Shown here piece after piece: positions 43,401-52,172 of a stretch of 64,000 nt of DNA. The notes beneath the pieces are model-generated. The model made no database searches, was not told where the DNA came from, and saw nothing but the letters and a program-made list of their open reading frames with translations. Numbering within the stretch: position 1 is the stretch's first letter; each line of letters starts with the position of its first letter. The DNA comes from Fibrella aquatilis (GTDB taxonomy: Bacteria > Bacteroidota > Bacteroidia > Cytophagales > Spirosomataceae), in assembly GCF_017353255.1 (NCBI RefSeq), contig NZ_JAFMYU010000008.1, forward strand, positions 124,001-188,000. The letters run 5' to 3'. The position numbers and the translations under genes were made by a program.

Positions 43401-43643
43401 GTCGCCGTTGACTTCGCCCAACTGTTCGACATCAAGTTTCTGCGGCGGCTTCAGTTGTCCTACACGGGTCGTAACCTGCTGACACTGACCAAGTATACAG
43501 GCCTCGACCCCGAAGCCAACCAGAACGTATCGGGTGGTGGCACGGGTTCGGCCGCTGGTCAGGTGGCGGCACAGCGTGGCCTCGACTTCTGGTCATTCCC
43601 GAACGTAAAAACGCACCAAATCGGCATCAGCTTCGGCTTCTAA
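40422..43643 (+). CDS. SusC/RagA-type TonB-linked outer membrane transporter (first pair)
   Basis: A 1073-residue receptor with a signal peptide (MRKSLWVGLLLAGLSCTTAFA), a carboxypeptidase-regulatory-like domain (about 24-100), a TonB-box/plug region (SEVVVTGTG, then LILIDGV and GAQGANGVIQIFTK) and a long beta-barrel ending in a C-terminal Phe (ISFGF). It imports large ligands, often glycans or peptides, together with the SusD lipoprotein. No glycosidase, sigma or anti-sigma gene is close by, so the substrate is unknown. The second pair at 45736 is a clear paralogue (shared plug and domain order). Confidence 0.95.
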   Translation: MRKSLWVGLLLAGLSCTTAFAQDRTITGRVTLSDDGSIMPGVSVALKGSTRGTNTDGNGNYSISIPSNGSKLVFSFVGIATQEITIGNQSVVDVQLKSDSRQLSEVVVTGTGVATDKKKLGISVESITAARLPAISNATIDQALVGKIAGAQISSSSGAPGAPVSIQLRGINTLGGGTQPLILIDGVEVTSTALNALDLSNVERVEVVQGAASATIYGAQGANGVIQIFTKRGKQGATRIDFSSRVSQDSYINVADVHKPFNHSFATDAQGNILDNTGKLLTKNDLGLWGQVTWEREANSQNNKPYNDKTPYYDHFAQMFRSASTLNNSLNISGATGKTDYSFTMTNINQQSVINSDGNLNRSNFSANIGIELFKNFTLRSTTQFAYTNSTSFGADAGGFLSSALYTWPFADLNNKDKDGNPTYKYGGAGTNSSNPFYQTYYQNYSTKVLDVIPSLNLNYKVSKFLELDYKYGVNHSRIDFERFSQNQESNPSSVAKNWYVGEGLTGGIAQRNTNRTNQNSLVSAFIRTDFQKDFGLNIPITTSTQLAFDWRRYDFNRDFINYTGLPRYQPVNGAQAQSNNISTWRDQFLTYGYLVNQRIEYSEILGVTGGFRADYSSVFNEGRKANVFPRGDGYIRLSKLGFWNGALADVLPEFKLRAAYGEAGIQPVTYFGGIGGFYGSFPNHYIRTTTLGTGNYDNGAYLSLNAVASNPALKVEVSKELEFGFDLGIQPNKGGTILPYINANVTVWNRKGQDIIWPSAQAPTTGIQSKYDNYIVGLSSSGVQATVDAQVYHGTALTWDLVTTFGTQKSYLDQTADGKAIPLTWGSAATYTLRPGEQIGTIYGYKAITSVDQTDPSGNRYIPASDAAKYELVDGRIVNTASKQVQFTSDKYSLGVTAPKFNMSFTNRFNFKRWLDVSFQIDWTAGQSTYNQTKEWMYSEGLHNDFDKPVTIGGQSGNWVAYYRSFYDASESNGTKDYFLENSSFLRLRNASVAVDFAQLFDIKFLRRLQLSYTGRNLLTLTKYTGLDPEANQNVSGGGTGSAAGQVAAQRGLDFWSFPNVKTHQIGISFGF

Positions 43644-43670
43644 TCGTCATTTCTTAACGGAACAGCAATC

Positions 43671-45341
43671 ATGTTGAAAAAATCATATACCGTACTGGCG
43701 ATGAGTACCCTGCTGCTAGCGTCGCAGGCCTGCCAGAACGACCTCGAAAAAATTGTTAATACCAACCAGCCCAGCGTTGACGTGCTGTCGAGCGAAGTAG
43801 CCATTGTGCAACTGGCCAAGGGGGGCATCTACCAAAACGGCTTTGCCAACCTCTATTCATCCGTCGATGACGGACTGGGTGGCAATTTTCTGGCCAACGG
43901 CTATGGTATGCACGAAGCCATGGGCGACGTGATCTACATTCCCTGGGGCAATTTCAATTTCAAATACGCCGATAACCCCACCTCGATCACGCTTGAAGAT
44001 GGTAAAGTAGTAAACATGCCCATTGGCACTACGCAGCCCAACGAACTGCGCACCCGTAACAGCCGGGGATACGGTGCCTCAAACACGATGTTGCTGGAGT
44101 GGACGTACATGTACTTCCTCAACAACGCCACCAACGTGATTCTGGACAAAGTGGGTACTACTACTTTCACTGGAGACGCCGACACGAAGCGCAAAACGCT
44201 GCAAGCCTGGTCATACTGGTGGAAAGGCTATGCCTACTCACGCATAGGCTCACTCTATGCCGCTGGCATCGTTACCGATAAGCCCAACGAGACAAACTCG
44301 AAGTTTTTGACTAACGTGCAAATGGTGGCCGAAGGAAACAAAAATTTCGACAAGGCCGCTGAGATCCTGAAAGGGTTGAAAATTGGTGGGGCCTACACCG
44401 ACGTGATGTCATTACTGATTCCGGGGTTTGTGCAAAGCGGCAAGGGCGTGGTACCCTCGCCTGAAGCCTGGATTCGGAGCATCAATACGTACAAAGCCCG
44501 TAACCTGGTGGCTAATAAGCGTGTAAAAGACATGACCGCTGCCGACTGGCAGAGCGTTAGTGACCTCACTAAAGCAGGTATTCAGTCGGGCGATCCGGTT
44601 TTCCTGATGAAGACCTACAGCGATAACAACAAGTCGGCCATTGATAAGGATTACGGCTGGGTAGGGGCCTACAGCGCTACCGACGGTGGTCAGACGTTTT
44701 ACATTAGTGAGCGCCTGATTCAGGATTTCCGCACTGGCGACAAACGCCTGGCGCAGAACTTCGACCTGCTCGAATCGCCGGAGGTGAACCGCCGTGGTCG
44801 CGGACTTGGGTTTGGCACCCGCTGGCAGTTGCTGGATGGCGGCGCGGGTCTGGCCAACGTAAACACCTACGTACACTTGGCCGATTATGGTAAGGACGAC
44901 ATTTACCTGGCGGGTTCGTATGAAGAAAACCAGTTGCTGCAAGCCGAAGCCCTGATCCGTAGCGGCAAAATAAGCGACGGTGTTAAGCTGATCGACGCCG
45001 TACGTACGTATCAGGGTGCCGGCATGGCTCCGTTGTCGGCTACCCTAACGGCAGATAAAGCGGCTGAAGAAATTCGTTCGGAGCGGCGCATTGCCTTGTT
45101 TTTGCGTGGACTGGCCTTCTATGACGCCCGCCGGATGGGTGTTATCGACGACGTGAGCAAAGGAGGCGGTCGCAAAAACGCCGTGGTAGTAGTTCCCGCC
45201 AGCTTTGCCAAGTCAGGCAAGATCGAGTTTCAAACCAAAGCCACGATTAACTACAACTACCTGAGCTACTTCGATGTGCCAGGTAACGAGATTGAGTTTA
45301 ACGAACCCAGTGCAGGCAGCGCCCCGATCAAGTTAGACTAA
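43671..45341 (+). CDS. SusD/RagB-type surface lipoprotein (first pair)
   Basis: A 556-residue lipoprotein with the lipobox LLLASQAC at the N-terminus (Cys about 21), tetratricopeptide-like helices and the SusD core. It would bind ligand on the cell surface and hand it to the SusC partner. The gene starts 27 nt after SusC, in the standard order, and ends at a terminator. C-terminal marks include LLQAEALIRSGKI, EIRSERRIALFLRGLAFYDARR, and YNYLSYFDVPGNEIEFN. It shares these with the second SusD, but the overall identity is moderate. Confidence 0.95.
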   Translation: MLKKSYTVLAMSTLLLASQACQNDLEKIVNTNQPSVDVLSSEVAIVQLAKGGIYQNGFANLYSSVDDGLGGNFLANGYGMHEAMGDVIYIPWGNFNFKYADNPTSITLEDGKVVNMPIGTTQPNELRTRNSRGYGASNTMLLEWTYMYFLNNATNVILDKVGTTTFTGDADTKRKTLQAWSYWWKGYAYSRIGSLYAAGIVTDKPNETNSKFLTNVQMVAEGNKNFDKAAEILKGLKIGGAYTDVMSLLIPGFVQSGKGVVPSPEAWIRSINTYKARNLVANKRVKDMTAADWQSVSDLTKAGIQSGDPVFLMKTYSDNNKSAIDKDYGWVGAYSATDGGQTFYISERLIQDFRTGDKRLAQNFDLLESPEVNRRGRGLGFGTRWQLLDGGAGLANVNTYVHLADYGKDDIYLAGSYEENQLLQAEALIRSGKISDGVKLIDAVRTYQGAGMAPLSATLTADKAAEEIRSERRIALFLRGLAFYDARRMGVIDDVSKGGGRKNAVVVVPASFAKSGKIEFQTKATINYNYLSYFDVPGNEIEFNEPSAGSAPIKLD

Positions 45342-45365
45342 CGCGTTTCAAAGAAATTACCCGGA

Positions 45366-45400
45366 GGGCTATACGGCATCACAGCGGTATAGCCCTTTTT
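45366..45400 (+). terminator. Intrinsic terminator after the first susC/susD pair
   Basis: GGGCTATAC (45366-45374) pairs with the complementary GTATAGCCC (45387-45395) around a 12-nt loop, followed by six T. The remaining 45401-45735 is AT-rich with no gene. Confidence 0.88.
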
Positions 45401-45660
45401 TGTAAAGTTGACCCGGTATAAGTTTTATTACTCAAGTTAGCAAGCAGTCATTTAGGGTGTTATCTTACTGAGCACTCAGATAAACTGCTCATTCTGATAT
45501 AGATACGTCGGTAGAACATACTTATCGTTTATTAATATATTGTTTGTGTGACCCATAGTACTTAAGTATAATTATATATTGCGAATTGTCATTAAAGCAA
45601 AATTTTATTTTGCATTTGGTTAAGGATAAGATTCAAACGATCAAGAATGTTTCTCAATAC

Positions 45661-45692
45661 GTTGGTTAGTAAGTTTCCGTTTGATAAGTTTG
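45661..45692 (+). promoter_or_regulatory. Promoter of the second susC/susD pair
   Basis: GTTG (45661-45664), 20 nt, then TAAGTTTG (45685-45692), 43 nt upstream of the ATG. The 13-bp GATAAGTTTGTAG (45683-45695) is identical to the one at 40372-40384, so the two pairs probably share expression control. The rest of the gap (45401-45660) is AT-rich; I see nothing else there. Confidence 0.6.
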
Positions 45693-45735
45693 TAGCGTAT
45701 ATCTTCGTACTACTACTTAAATAAAAACACTTCAC

Positions 45736-48700
45736 ATGAGAAGACTGCTACTATTGAGCATCTTATTGGTGTGCTCAGCCTGGACCGTTGCATTGGCTCA
45801 GGCGCAGAAAATTACGGGTCAGGTACTCTCTGCCGATGACAAAAGTGCCATGCCCGGCGTGTCGGTTGTGGTGAAAGGGACCACCCGTGGTGCCACTACC
45901 GACGCCGAGGGGCGTTACGCCATTGAAGCTGCTGCAACCGACAAACTGGTTGTCAGTTTTGTGGGCACCGTTACCCAGGAAGTCGCGGTAGGCAACCGCA
46001 CGGTTGTTAATATTACCATGACCACCGATTCTCGTCAACTGACGGAAGTAGTGGTAACGGGTGTGGGTATTGCCACTACGAAAGCCAAGCTGGGTATTGC
46101 CGTTGAATCAGTATCAGCCAAAGACCTGCCAGCTGCGCCCACCGCCTCTATCGATCAGGCACTGGTTGGTAAGATTGCTGGTGCTCAGATTGTGAGCGCC
46201 AACGGTACGCCCGGTGCTAAAGCCAACATCCTGCTGCGCGGTATCAACACCGTAAACCGGGGTACGGCTCCTATCGTACTCATGGATGGTATCCAGGTAG
46301 GTGCTACCGACCTGAACACGCTGGATCTGAGCAGCATTGACCGCGTGGAAGTGATTCAGGGCGCGGCTGCCTCAACGCTCTACGGTGCCCAGGGTGCCAA
46401 CGGCGTTATTCAGCTGTTCACCAAAAAAGGACAGGACGGCCCCATCCGTGTGAACATTAACAACAGCTACGCCACCAACGAATACCTGAACATTGGTAAT
46501 GTGCGCAAGGCCGATAAGCACGCTTTTGTGACTGATGCCAGCAATAACGTCATTGGCGTATCGGGCAAGCCCATTACGCTCGACCCCGCTACGACCTACT
46601 GGACAGAGAACGTGCAGTACAACGCGCTCGACGTAAACAGCAATGCGAATAAGGCGTACGACCAGAACCTGAAGTATTACGATCACTTTGCCATGTTCTT
46701 CCGCCCGTCGGAGACCATCAACAACTCGGTGAACGTATCAGGTGGTAATGCCAAATCGGATTTCAGTCTGACGCTTTCAAACAACTACCAGTCTAGTAAC
46801 TTAAAAAACAACGGTGATTTTAACCGTACTAACCTGGTAAGCAACGTTGGGTTTACACTGGCCAAGAACTTGACTTTCCGGAGCGTTACGCAACTGGCGT
46901 ACACCAAGAACACACTTAAAATATTTGATCAGTCACTGATCTATTCACTGAATAATACTCGCCCATTCGCCGACTACGATTACATAGACCCTGATGGCAA
47001 TTACGGAGCATTCTATGGGCCTGCATCGGGTGTAAACGCTTACAACCCGAATTATCGCACGCAGTACCGTAACCGCACCGATAACAAGATCGACTTGTTG
47101 CAAAGCTTTACGCTGAACTACAAGCCAGTTAAGTTTCTGGACTTAAACGCCCGCTACGGACTGAACTACCAGACCGAAGGTGATAACTACACGTATGGTA
47201 ACCAATCGTTGAACCGTAATATTGCGGTTGACCGTACAAGGTATACAGGCATCAACGCCTCCGATGAAAAAGGCGAGATCAGCAATTACGACTACAAAAC
47301 GGTATTCCAGAATGCCTTCGCCAGTGCTACGTTTAAAACGGATTTTCAGGAAGATTTCAAAATCAACCTGCCTATCCGCACTTCTACACTGGTTGGTTTT
47401 GATTACCGCAAAAACGTATATAGCGAGTACTTCTCGTATGGCTCGGGTTTACCCCTCTACAGCCCCGTTACGGCAGCACAAGCTGGTACCTACCGGATCA
47501 CCCGCGACAACGTAACTCCCTTCGTAACGTATGGCTATCTGGTAAGCCAGAACATCGAATACGGTGATTTTGGTGGCGTAACGGCCTCATATCGGAGTGA
47601 TTATTCGTCGGCGTTTGGTCGGGGGTCAACGCCCTTTGGCTTCCCTGCTGTAAACACCTACATCCGTCCGTCGACGTTTAGCTTCTGGCAAAACAGCCCG
47701 CTGGGCCAGATTGTGCCTGAGTTTAAGATCCGGGCTGCCTACGGTGAGGCCGGTATTCAGCCACAACCGTTCGACCGCTACCCCACGCTGAGCACCCAAA
47801 CGTTGGGCACAAGCAACGTATTCTATTACAGCTCTACGCTCAATAACCCTGACCTGAACGTGGAGGTGTCGAAAGAAACCGAAATCGGTACTGACTTCTC
47901 GGTGAAAGGTGGTAACGGTGACTGGCTGCGTAAGCTCAATTTCTCGTTCAGCTACTGGAAGCGGAGCACCGACAACGCTATTTATAACGTTGACGTGGCC
48001 CCATCGTCGGGCGTGGGTAAGCTGAAAGACAACTCGTTCTCGCTGGCCTCACGTGGTCTTCAGTTCTCGTTGAACACTACGCTGTACCGCGGTCGCGACT
48101 TCACCTGGGATTTCACCACCAACTTTGGTCGGCAGACATCAGAGATTACGGCTGTGAAAGGCAACGCCGAAATAACGGTGACGTCGTCGGCTGGTAGCAC
48201 CAACTATGTGCTGCGGGCTGGTGAGAAAATTGGCCAGTTGTTCGGCTTTATCGCCATCCGCGACCTAAACCAAATTTTACCCGACGGCAAGCCAGCCATA
48301 GCCGAAGCAAACAAAGGCCTGTATGAAGTGGCCAGCAACGGCTACGTGGTGAACAAAACCACCAAGCAGCCCCTGTTTAGCTCGAAACAATACAGCATGG
48401 GCGACCCAAACCCCACGTTTACGTCGTCGTTTATCAACAATGTGTCGTTCCGCAACATGGTGTCGCTGAACTTCCAGTTCGACTGGACGCAGGGTAGCCA
48501 CATCTACAACCAAACCAAGTCGTGGATGTATCGTGACGGTATCAGTTCGGAATACACCAACCCAATTACCATCAACGGTAACACGGGTGCCTGGACCGCC
48601 TTCTACCGCGGTGTGTATCAGGCCGGTGCCAACAACGGTACGAAAGACTATTTCTACGAAGATGCCTCGTTTGTGCGTCTGCGGAACGTAGCCCTGAGCA

Positions 48701-48921
48701 TCAACCTCGACAAGATTTTCAGCCGCCTGCCCGTGCGTAACCTGCAACTGCAACTGAGCGGCCGCAACCTGATGACCTGGACTAAATACACGGGCATGGA
48801 CCCCGAAGTTAGCTCAGGTCAAACCACCGGTAACGAAAGCTCAGCCTGGGACCGGGGTACCGACCACAACACCATGCCAAACCTGCGTTCTTATCAGATT
48901 GGCTTAAATCTTGGTTTCTAA
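45736..48921 (+). CDS. SusC/RagA-type TonB-linked outer membrane transporter (second pair)
   Basis: A 1061-residue paralogue of the first SusC, with signal peptide (MRRLLLLSILLVCSAWTVALA), carboxypeptidase-like domain, plug (TEVVVTGVG, then IVLMDGIQVG and GAQGANGVIQLFTK) and barrel ending IGLNLGF. It differs from the first mainly in extracellular loops, so it probably recognises a related but distinct ligand. It forms its own transcription unit with SusD2, separated from pair 1 by a terminator and promoter. Confidence 0.95.
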   Translation: MRRLLLLSILLVCSAWTVALAQAQKITGQVLSADDKSAMPGVSVVVKGTTRGATTDAEGRYAIEAAATDKLVVSFVGTVTQEVAVGNRTVVNITMTTDSRQLTEVVVTGVGIATTKAKLGIAVESVSAKDLPAAPTASIDQALVGKIAGAQIVSANGTPGAKANILLRGINTVNRGTAPIVLMDGIQVGATDLNTLDLSSIDRVEVIQGAAASTLYGAQGANGVIQLFTKKGQDGPIRVNINNSYATNEYLNIGNVRKADKHAFVTDASNNVIGVSGKPITLDPATTYWTENVQYNALDVNSNANKAYDQNLKYYDHFAMFFRPSETINNSVNVSGGNAKSDFSLTLSNNYQSSNLKNNGDFNRTNLVSNVGFTLAKNLTFRSVTQLAYTKNTLKIFDQSLIYSLNNTRPFADYDYIDPDGNYGAFYGPASGVNAYNPNYRTQYRNRTDNKIDLLQSFTLNYKPVKFLDLNARYGLNYQTEGDNYTYGNQSLNRNIAVDRTRYTGINASDEKGEISNYDYKTVFQNAFASATFKTDFQEDFKINLPIRTSTLVGFDYRKNVYSEYFSYGSGLPLYSPVTAAQAGTYRITRDNVTPFVTYGYLVSQNIEYGDFGGVTASYRSDYSSAFGRGSTPFGFPAVNTYIRPSTFSFWQNSPLGQIVPEFKIRAAYGEAGIQPQPFDRYPTLSTQTLGTSNVFYYSSTLNNPDLNVEVSKETEIGTDFSVKGGNGDWLRKLNFSFSYWKRSTDNAIYNVDVAPSSGVGKLKDNSFSLASRGLQFSLNTTLYRGRDFTWDFTTNFGRQTSEITAVKGNAEITVTSSAGSTNYVLRAGEKIGQLFGFIAIRDLNQILPDGKPAIAEANKGLYEVASNGYVVNKTTKQPLFSSKQYSMGDPNPTFTSSFINNVSFRNMVSLNFQFDWTQGSHIYNQTKSWMYRDGISSEYTNPITINGNTGAWTAFYRGVYQAGANNGTKDYFYEDASFVRLRNVALSINLDKIFSRLPVRNLQLQLSGRNLMTWTKYTGMDPEVSSGQTTGNESSAWDRGTDHNTMPNLRSYQIGLNLGF

Positions 48922-48941
48922 CAACCTACCGAATCAAATCA

Positions 48942-50594
48942 ATGAAGACATTTCTTATAAAATCGGGTCTGGTTCTGGCGGCAACGGGTATGCTGTTTGC
49001 CTGCAAAGATCAACTGGACGTTAAAAACCCAAACCAGCCGACGCCAGCCAGCGCCGCTACCGAAATTGGGGTTATTTCGCTGGGCCAGGGTACCGTTTAC
49101 ATCAACGGTATGGGCAACAGCAGCAACGGTATCAAATACAACGACGGCGTTCCCGGTGGTTTTTGGACCGGTGCTACCGGCTTCCATGCCCTCATGGGTG
49201 ACGAAATCGGTGAAGAGGCCGCCAACCAATTTGGTAACCAGATCGGTATGCCCGACCTCGTTACCCTCGACGATGGTACGAAGGTGACCAACCCCAGTTC
49301 GATTCCTACGCAAAATGCTTTGCTGCGCACAGTGAACGTAAACGCCCAGGGGGCATCGAACCCGCTGTATTACGAGTGGGCCTATATGTACAACCTCAAC
49401 AACGGCATGAATTCGGTGCTGGAGATTGCAGGGGCTACCAAGTTTTCGGGCGACGCCACCGCGCAGGCATCAAAGCTGAACACGCTGAAAGCCTGGGCTT
49501 ATTGGTGGAAAGGCTACGCCTACTCGCGCCTCGGCTCGATTTATTACGCTGCGCTGATCAACGATCAGGTGGGTGTGACCAATGGTAACTACGTAACGAA
49601 GGAGAAGATCATTGAAGAAGCTAGCAAGAACTTCGATTTGGCTAGTACCGCCCTCACAGCCTTGGGTGCCGGCGATGCCAGCTATACGGAGGTGATGAAA
49701 GGACTTGTTCCTGAGTTTAACCGCGTGGGTAAAGGCGTTATTTTGACGCCTGCCATGTGGAAGCGCAACATCAACACGATGAAGGCGCGAAACATTCTGG
49801 TGAACACCACGCTGAAAGCCATGTCGGCAGCGCAATGGGGCCAAATATTAGCCCTGGCCAACGACGGCGTTACGGCCTCGGACAATGTATTCACGGGTCG
49901 GTCGAATGACAACGGTGACTTTATCAACCGGTTGAACGGAACCCTCGCCTTGAAATCGACAGGACCACCCACGACAACTACTTACAAAATCAGCGAGCGC
50001 CTGATTCAGGATTTCCCCGCAGGCGACAAGCGGTTGGCAAATAACTTCACTCAACTGGCCGCCCCTGCGCTATTCAACACCGACCGGGGCAACTCATTCA
50101 ATACGCGCTGGCAGTTGGTGAACAAAGGCAAAGGCATGGCTGGCGTAGTGACGCTAAGCAACCAGGACGTGGGCGCCCACGAACTGTATCTGGCCAGCAC
50201 CTATGAAGAAAACGAACTGATGAAAGCCGAGGCCCTGATTAACACGGGCAAGATTGAAGACGGTCTGAAGTCAGTAGATGCCGTGCGCGTGTCGCAGGGC
50301 GCTGGTCTCACGGCCGTAGCCGGCACGAGCCTGACGCAGGCGCAGGCACAGGAAGAACTCCGCAAAGAGCGCCGGGTAGCCCTGGCCCTCCGTGGATTAG
50401 CTTTCTACGATGCCCGCCGCTGGGAGGTGATCAGCAATGGCCGCACCAACGCCGTAGTGATTGACAAAGCCGGTAAGCTGAACACCAAAGCCACGATTAC
50501 GTATAACTTCTTGGATTACTGGGACGTACCAGACAACGAACTGGCCTACAACCCCGCCGCAACGGGGAGTGCGCCTACCAAGAACCCAAAATAA
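48942..50594 (+). CDS. SusD/RagB-type surface lipoprotein (second pair)
   Basis: A 550-residue SusD-like lipoprotein with lipobox GMLFAC (Cys about 21). The start lies 20 nt after SusC2. SusD core landmarks are AYWWKGYAYSRLGSIYYAAL, ENELMKAEALINTGKIEDGL and RKERRVALALRGLAFYDARRW. It should cap the SusC2 barrel and bind the substrate at the cell surface. A clear terminator follows. Pairs 1 and 2 look like a tandem duplication of one transport operon. Confidence 0.95.
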   Translation: MKTFLIKSGLVLAATGMLFACKDQLDVKNPNQPTPASAATEIGVISLGQGTVYINGMGNSSNGIKYNDGVPGGFWTGATGFHALMGDEIGEEAANQFGNQIGMPDLVTLDDGTKVTNPSSIPTQNALLRTVNVNAQGASNPLYYEWAYMYNLNNGMNSVLEIAGATKFSGDATAQASKLNTLKAWAYWWKGYAYSRLGSIYYAALINDQVGVTNGNYVTKEKIIEEASKNFDLASTALTALGAGDASYTEVMKGLVPEFNRVGKGVILTPAMWKRNINTMKARNILVNTTLKAMSAAQWGQILALANDGVTASDNVFTGRSNDNGDFINRLNGTLALKSTGPPTTTTYKISERLIQDFPAGDKRLANNFTQLAAPALFNTDRGNSFNTRWQLVNKGKGMAGVVTLSNQDVGAHELYLASTYEENELMKAEALINTGKIEDGLKSVDAVRVSQGAGLTAVAGTSLTQAQAQEELRKERRVALALRGLAFYDARRWEVISNGRTNAVVIDKAGKLNTKATITYNFLDYWDVPDNELAYNPAATGSAPTKNPK

Positions 50595-50620
50595 TTTGCA
50601 CCCAATTCCTGCCCTTAATC

Positions 50621-50652
50621 AAAACGCCCGGCCCAACAGCCGGGCGTTTTTT
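50621..50652 (+). terminator. Intrinsic terminator after the second susC/susD pair
   Basis: A 12-bp perfect stem (50621-50632 with 50639-50650) with a 6-nt loop and a T-run. The stem itself is A/T-flanked, so it could work in both directions. The rest of the gap to 50782 shows no further structure I can name. Confidence 0.92.
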
Positions 50653-50781
50653 ATGGCTACAAAATCACCCAGACTGCTCCTGCGATACCAATTAAACCGG
50701 TACCGTAATTCGGGCATTAAACGTAAACTACCCCAGGCAATCTAACGTTTTGTTTATGGTCCTTACCTCGGCTACGCTCAC

Positions 50782-52083
50782 ATGCAACTACGTTTGATTA
50801 TCCTTCTTCTTGGCTGGCTTTTAACCCTCTCGGCGGTGGCGCAGTCTGTCGACTACTCGACGCCTAAACCCCGCGTAGATGACGTCAATGATCCCGATGT
50901 GGTGATCAACCGCATTGACCTGACGGCTAAATACACGATCATCTATATGCGGTTTCGGGATCGTAATCTGACCCAAGCTGATGAGGAGGAGCAGGATGTA
51001 CCGCGTAAAGAAAAGTCCAAACCTGCCCCAAAGCGGCCTCCGTTTCGCTTTCCCGGTATTCCATATCCCATTCCCGACCGTATTGAGGCGGACGATTCGC
51101 GGACGATTCACTTTGTGCCCACGGCGCGGCTCTATGCCAACGGCGGGGCGCGGTCGTTCAAATTCCTTAAGGCCGATAATATTCCGACCGACAAACGGCG
51201 GAAGGTGCGCCCTGGCGAGAAGGTAGACTTTGTGGCTTACTTCGAGCGGCTGGACCCTGGCATTGAAGTCTTTGACCTCTTTGAGTGTTCAGATCGCAAC
51301 CGACCCGGCGAAACCTGTTTCAACTTTTGGGGTGTGCACGTTATCAACCCACTAAAGCGCACTACGCCGCCCGCCACCCCGCCCGTCAAACCGAAACCTA
51401 CGCCGCCGCCCGCCCCCAAACCTACGCCCGTGCCGGAGGTCAAGCCCACGCCCCCCACCGACGTGCTGGCCATTAAGGGTACCGTACGTGACGCCAAAAC
51501 GGGCAAAGCCGTACCGGCCACACTTACCTACCGGCTACTGTCGGGCCCCGAATCGGGTGGCGACGAGGCTGCCGACTCCGTGCGCGCCCAGGCTGGCGAT
51601 GGAGCCTACCGCATACCGGGCAACGCGTTGACGGTTTGGGACGTGACGGTATCAGCAAAAGGCTATTTCGGGCAGCGTGACACCGTTGCCATTGCCCGCG
51701 CTGAAAAAACGGTCAATTTTGAACTGGTCCCTATTGTGGCAGGGGCTAAGATTACGCTCAAAAACATTTACTTCGCCCAGTCAAAATATGAGTTGCAGGC
51801 AGAGTCGTTTCCTGAATTGGACCGCCTGGTAACGGTGATGCGACAAAACCCCACCATGACCATTAAACTGGAAGGCCATACCGACATTATCGGCGATTTC
51901 GATGCTAACCTGGAACTGTCGCGCAATCGGGTTTTCGCCGTGAAACGCTACCTCCTGAGCAAAGGTATTGCCACAACCCGCGTAGAGGCGGTAGGCTACG
52001 GCCACTCGCGCCCCATCAACAGCACCCGCGGCACCCCCCACCCCGAAAACAGGCGAGTGGAGATGGTGATAACAAAAGTTTAA
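50782..52083 (+). CDS. OmpA-family protein with central proline-rich linker
   Basis: A 433-residue exported protein. It has a signal peptide (MQLRLIILLLGWLLTLSAVA), an N-terminal beta-rich domain unlike anything I can name (about 25-190, with one Cys pair), a Pro/Lys/Thr linker (192-228), a carboxypeptidase-regulatory-like domain (230-318) and an OmpA C-terminal peptidoglycan-binding domain (325-433; LEGHTDIIGDFDANLELSRN and NRRVEMVI). It probably tethers an outer-membrane or periplasmic structure to the cell wall. The final codons and stop lie inside heptamer repeat HIR-10. Confidence 0.9.
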   Translation: MQLRLIILLLGWLLTLSAVAQSVDYSTPKPRVDDVNDPDVVINRIDLTAKYTIIYMRFRDRNLTQADEEEQDVPRKEKSKPAPKRPPFRFPGIPYPIPDRIEADDSRTIHFVPTARLYANGGARSFKFLKADNIPTDKRRKVRPGEKVDFVAYFERLDPGIEVFDLFECSDRNRPGETCFNFWGVHVINPLKRTTPPATPPVKPKPTPPPAPKPTPVPEVKPTPPTDVLAIKGTVRDAKTGKAVPATLTYRLLSGPESGGDEAADSVRAQAGDGAYRIPGNALTVWDVTVSAKGYFGQRDTVAIARAEKTVNFELVPIVAGAKITLKNIYFAQSKYELQAESFPELDRLVTVMRQNPTMTIKLEGHTDIIGDFDANLELSRNRVFAVKRYLLSKGIATTRVEAVGYGHSRPINSTRGTPHPENRRVEMVITKV

Positions 52084-52171
52084 TGTTTAAAGTCTACTGT
52101 TTAAGGTTAGCTGACGCGAGCATTGCGAACGCGTCAGCTAACCTTAAACAGTAGACTTTAAACATTAAACT
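52077..52171. repeat. Heptamer-phased inverted repeat HIR-10 (OmpA / nth)
   Basis: A perfect 42-bp stem (52077-52118 with 52130-52171) and an 11-nt loop. The heptamers are AAGTTTA, ATGTTTA, AAGTCTA, CTGTTTA, and the core is GCTGACGCG, as in HIR-1. It contains the OmpA stop (52081-52083), and the nth ATG is 1 nt beyond its end. This is one of the two most perfect arms of the set. Confidence 0.97.
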
Positions 52172-52172
52172 C

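Noticed and set aside
40422-50594. A polysaccharide utilisation locus
   Set aside because: The two SusC/SusD pairs have no adjacent glycosidase, sigma/anti-sigma or hybrid sensor, so a glycan substrate is not supported.
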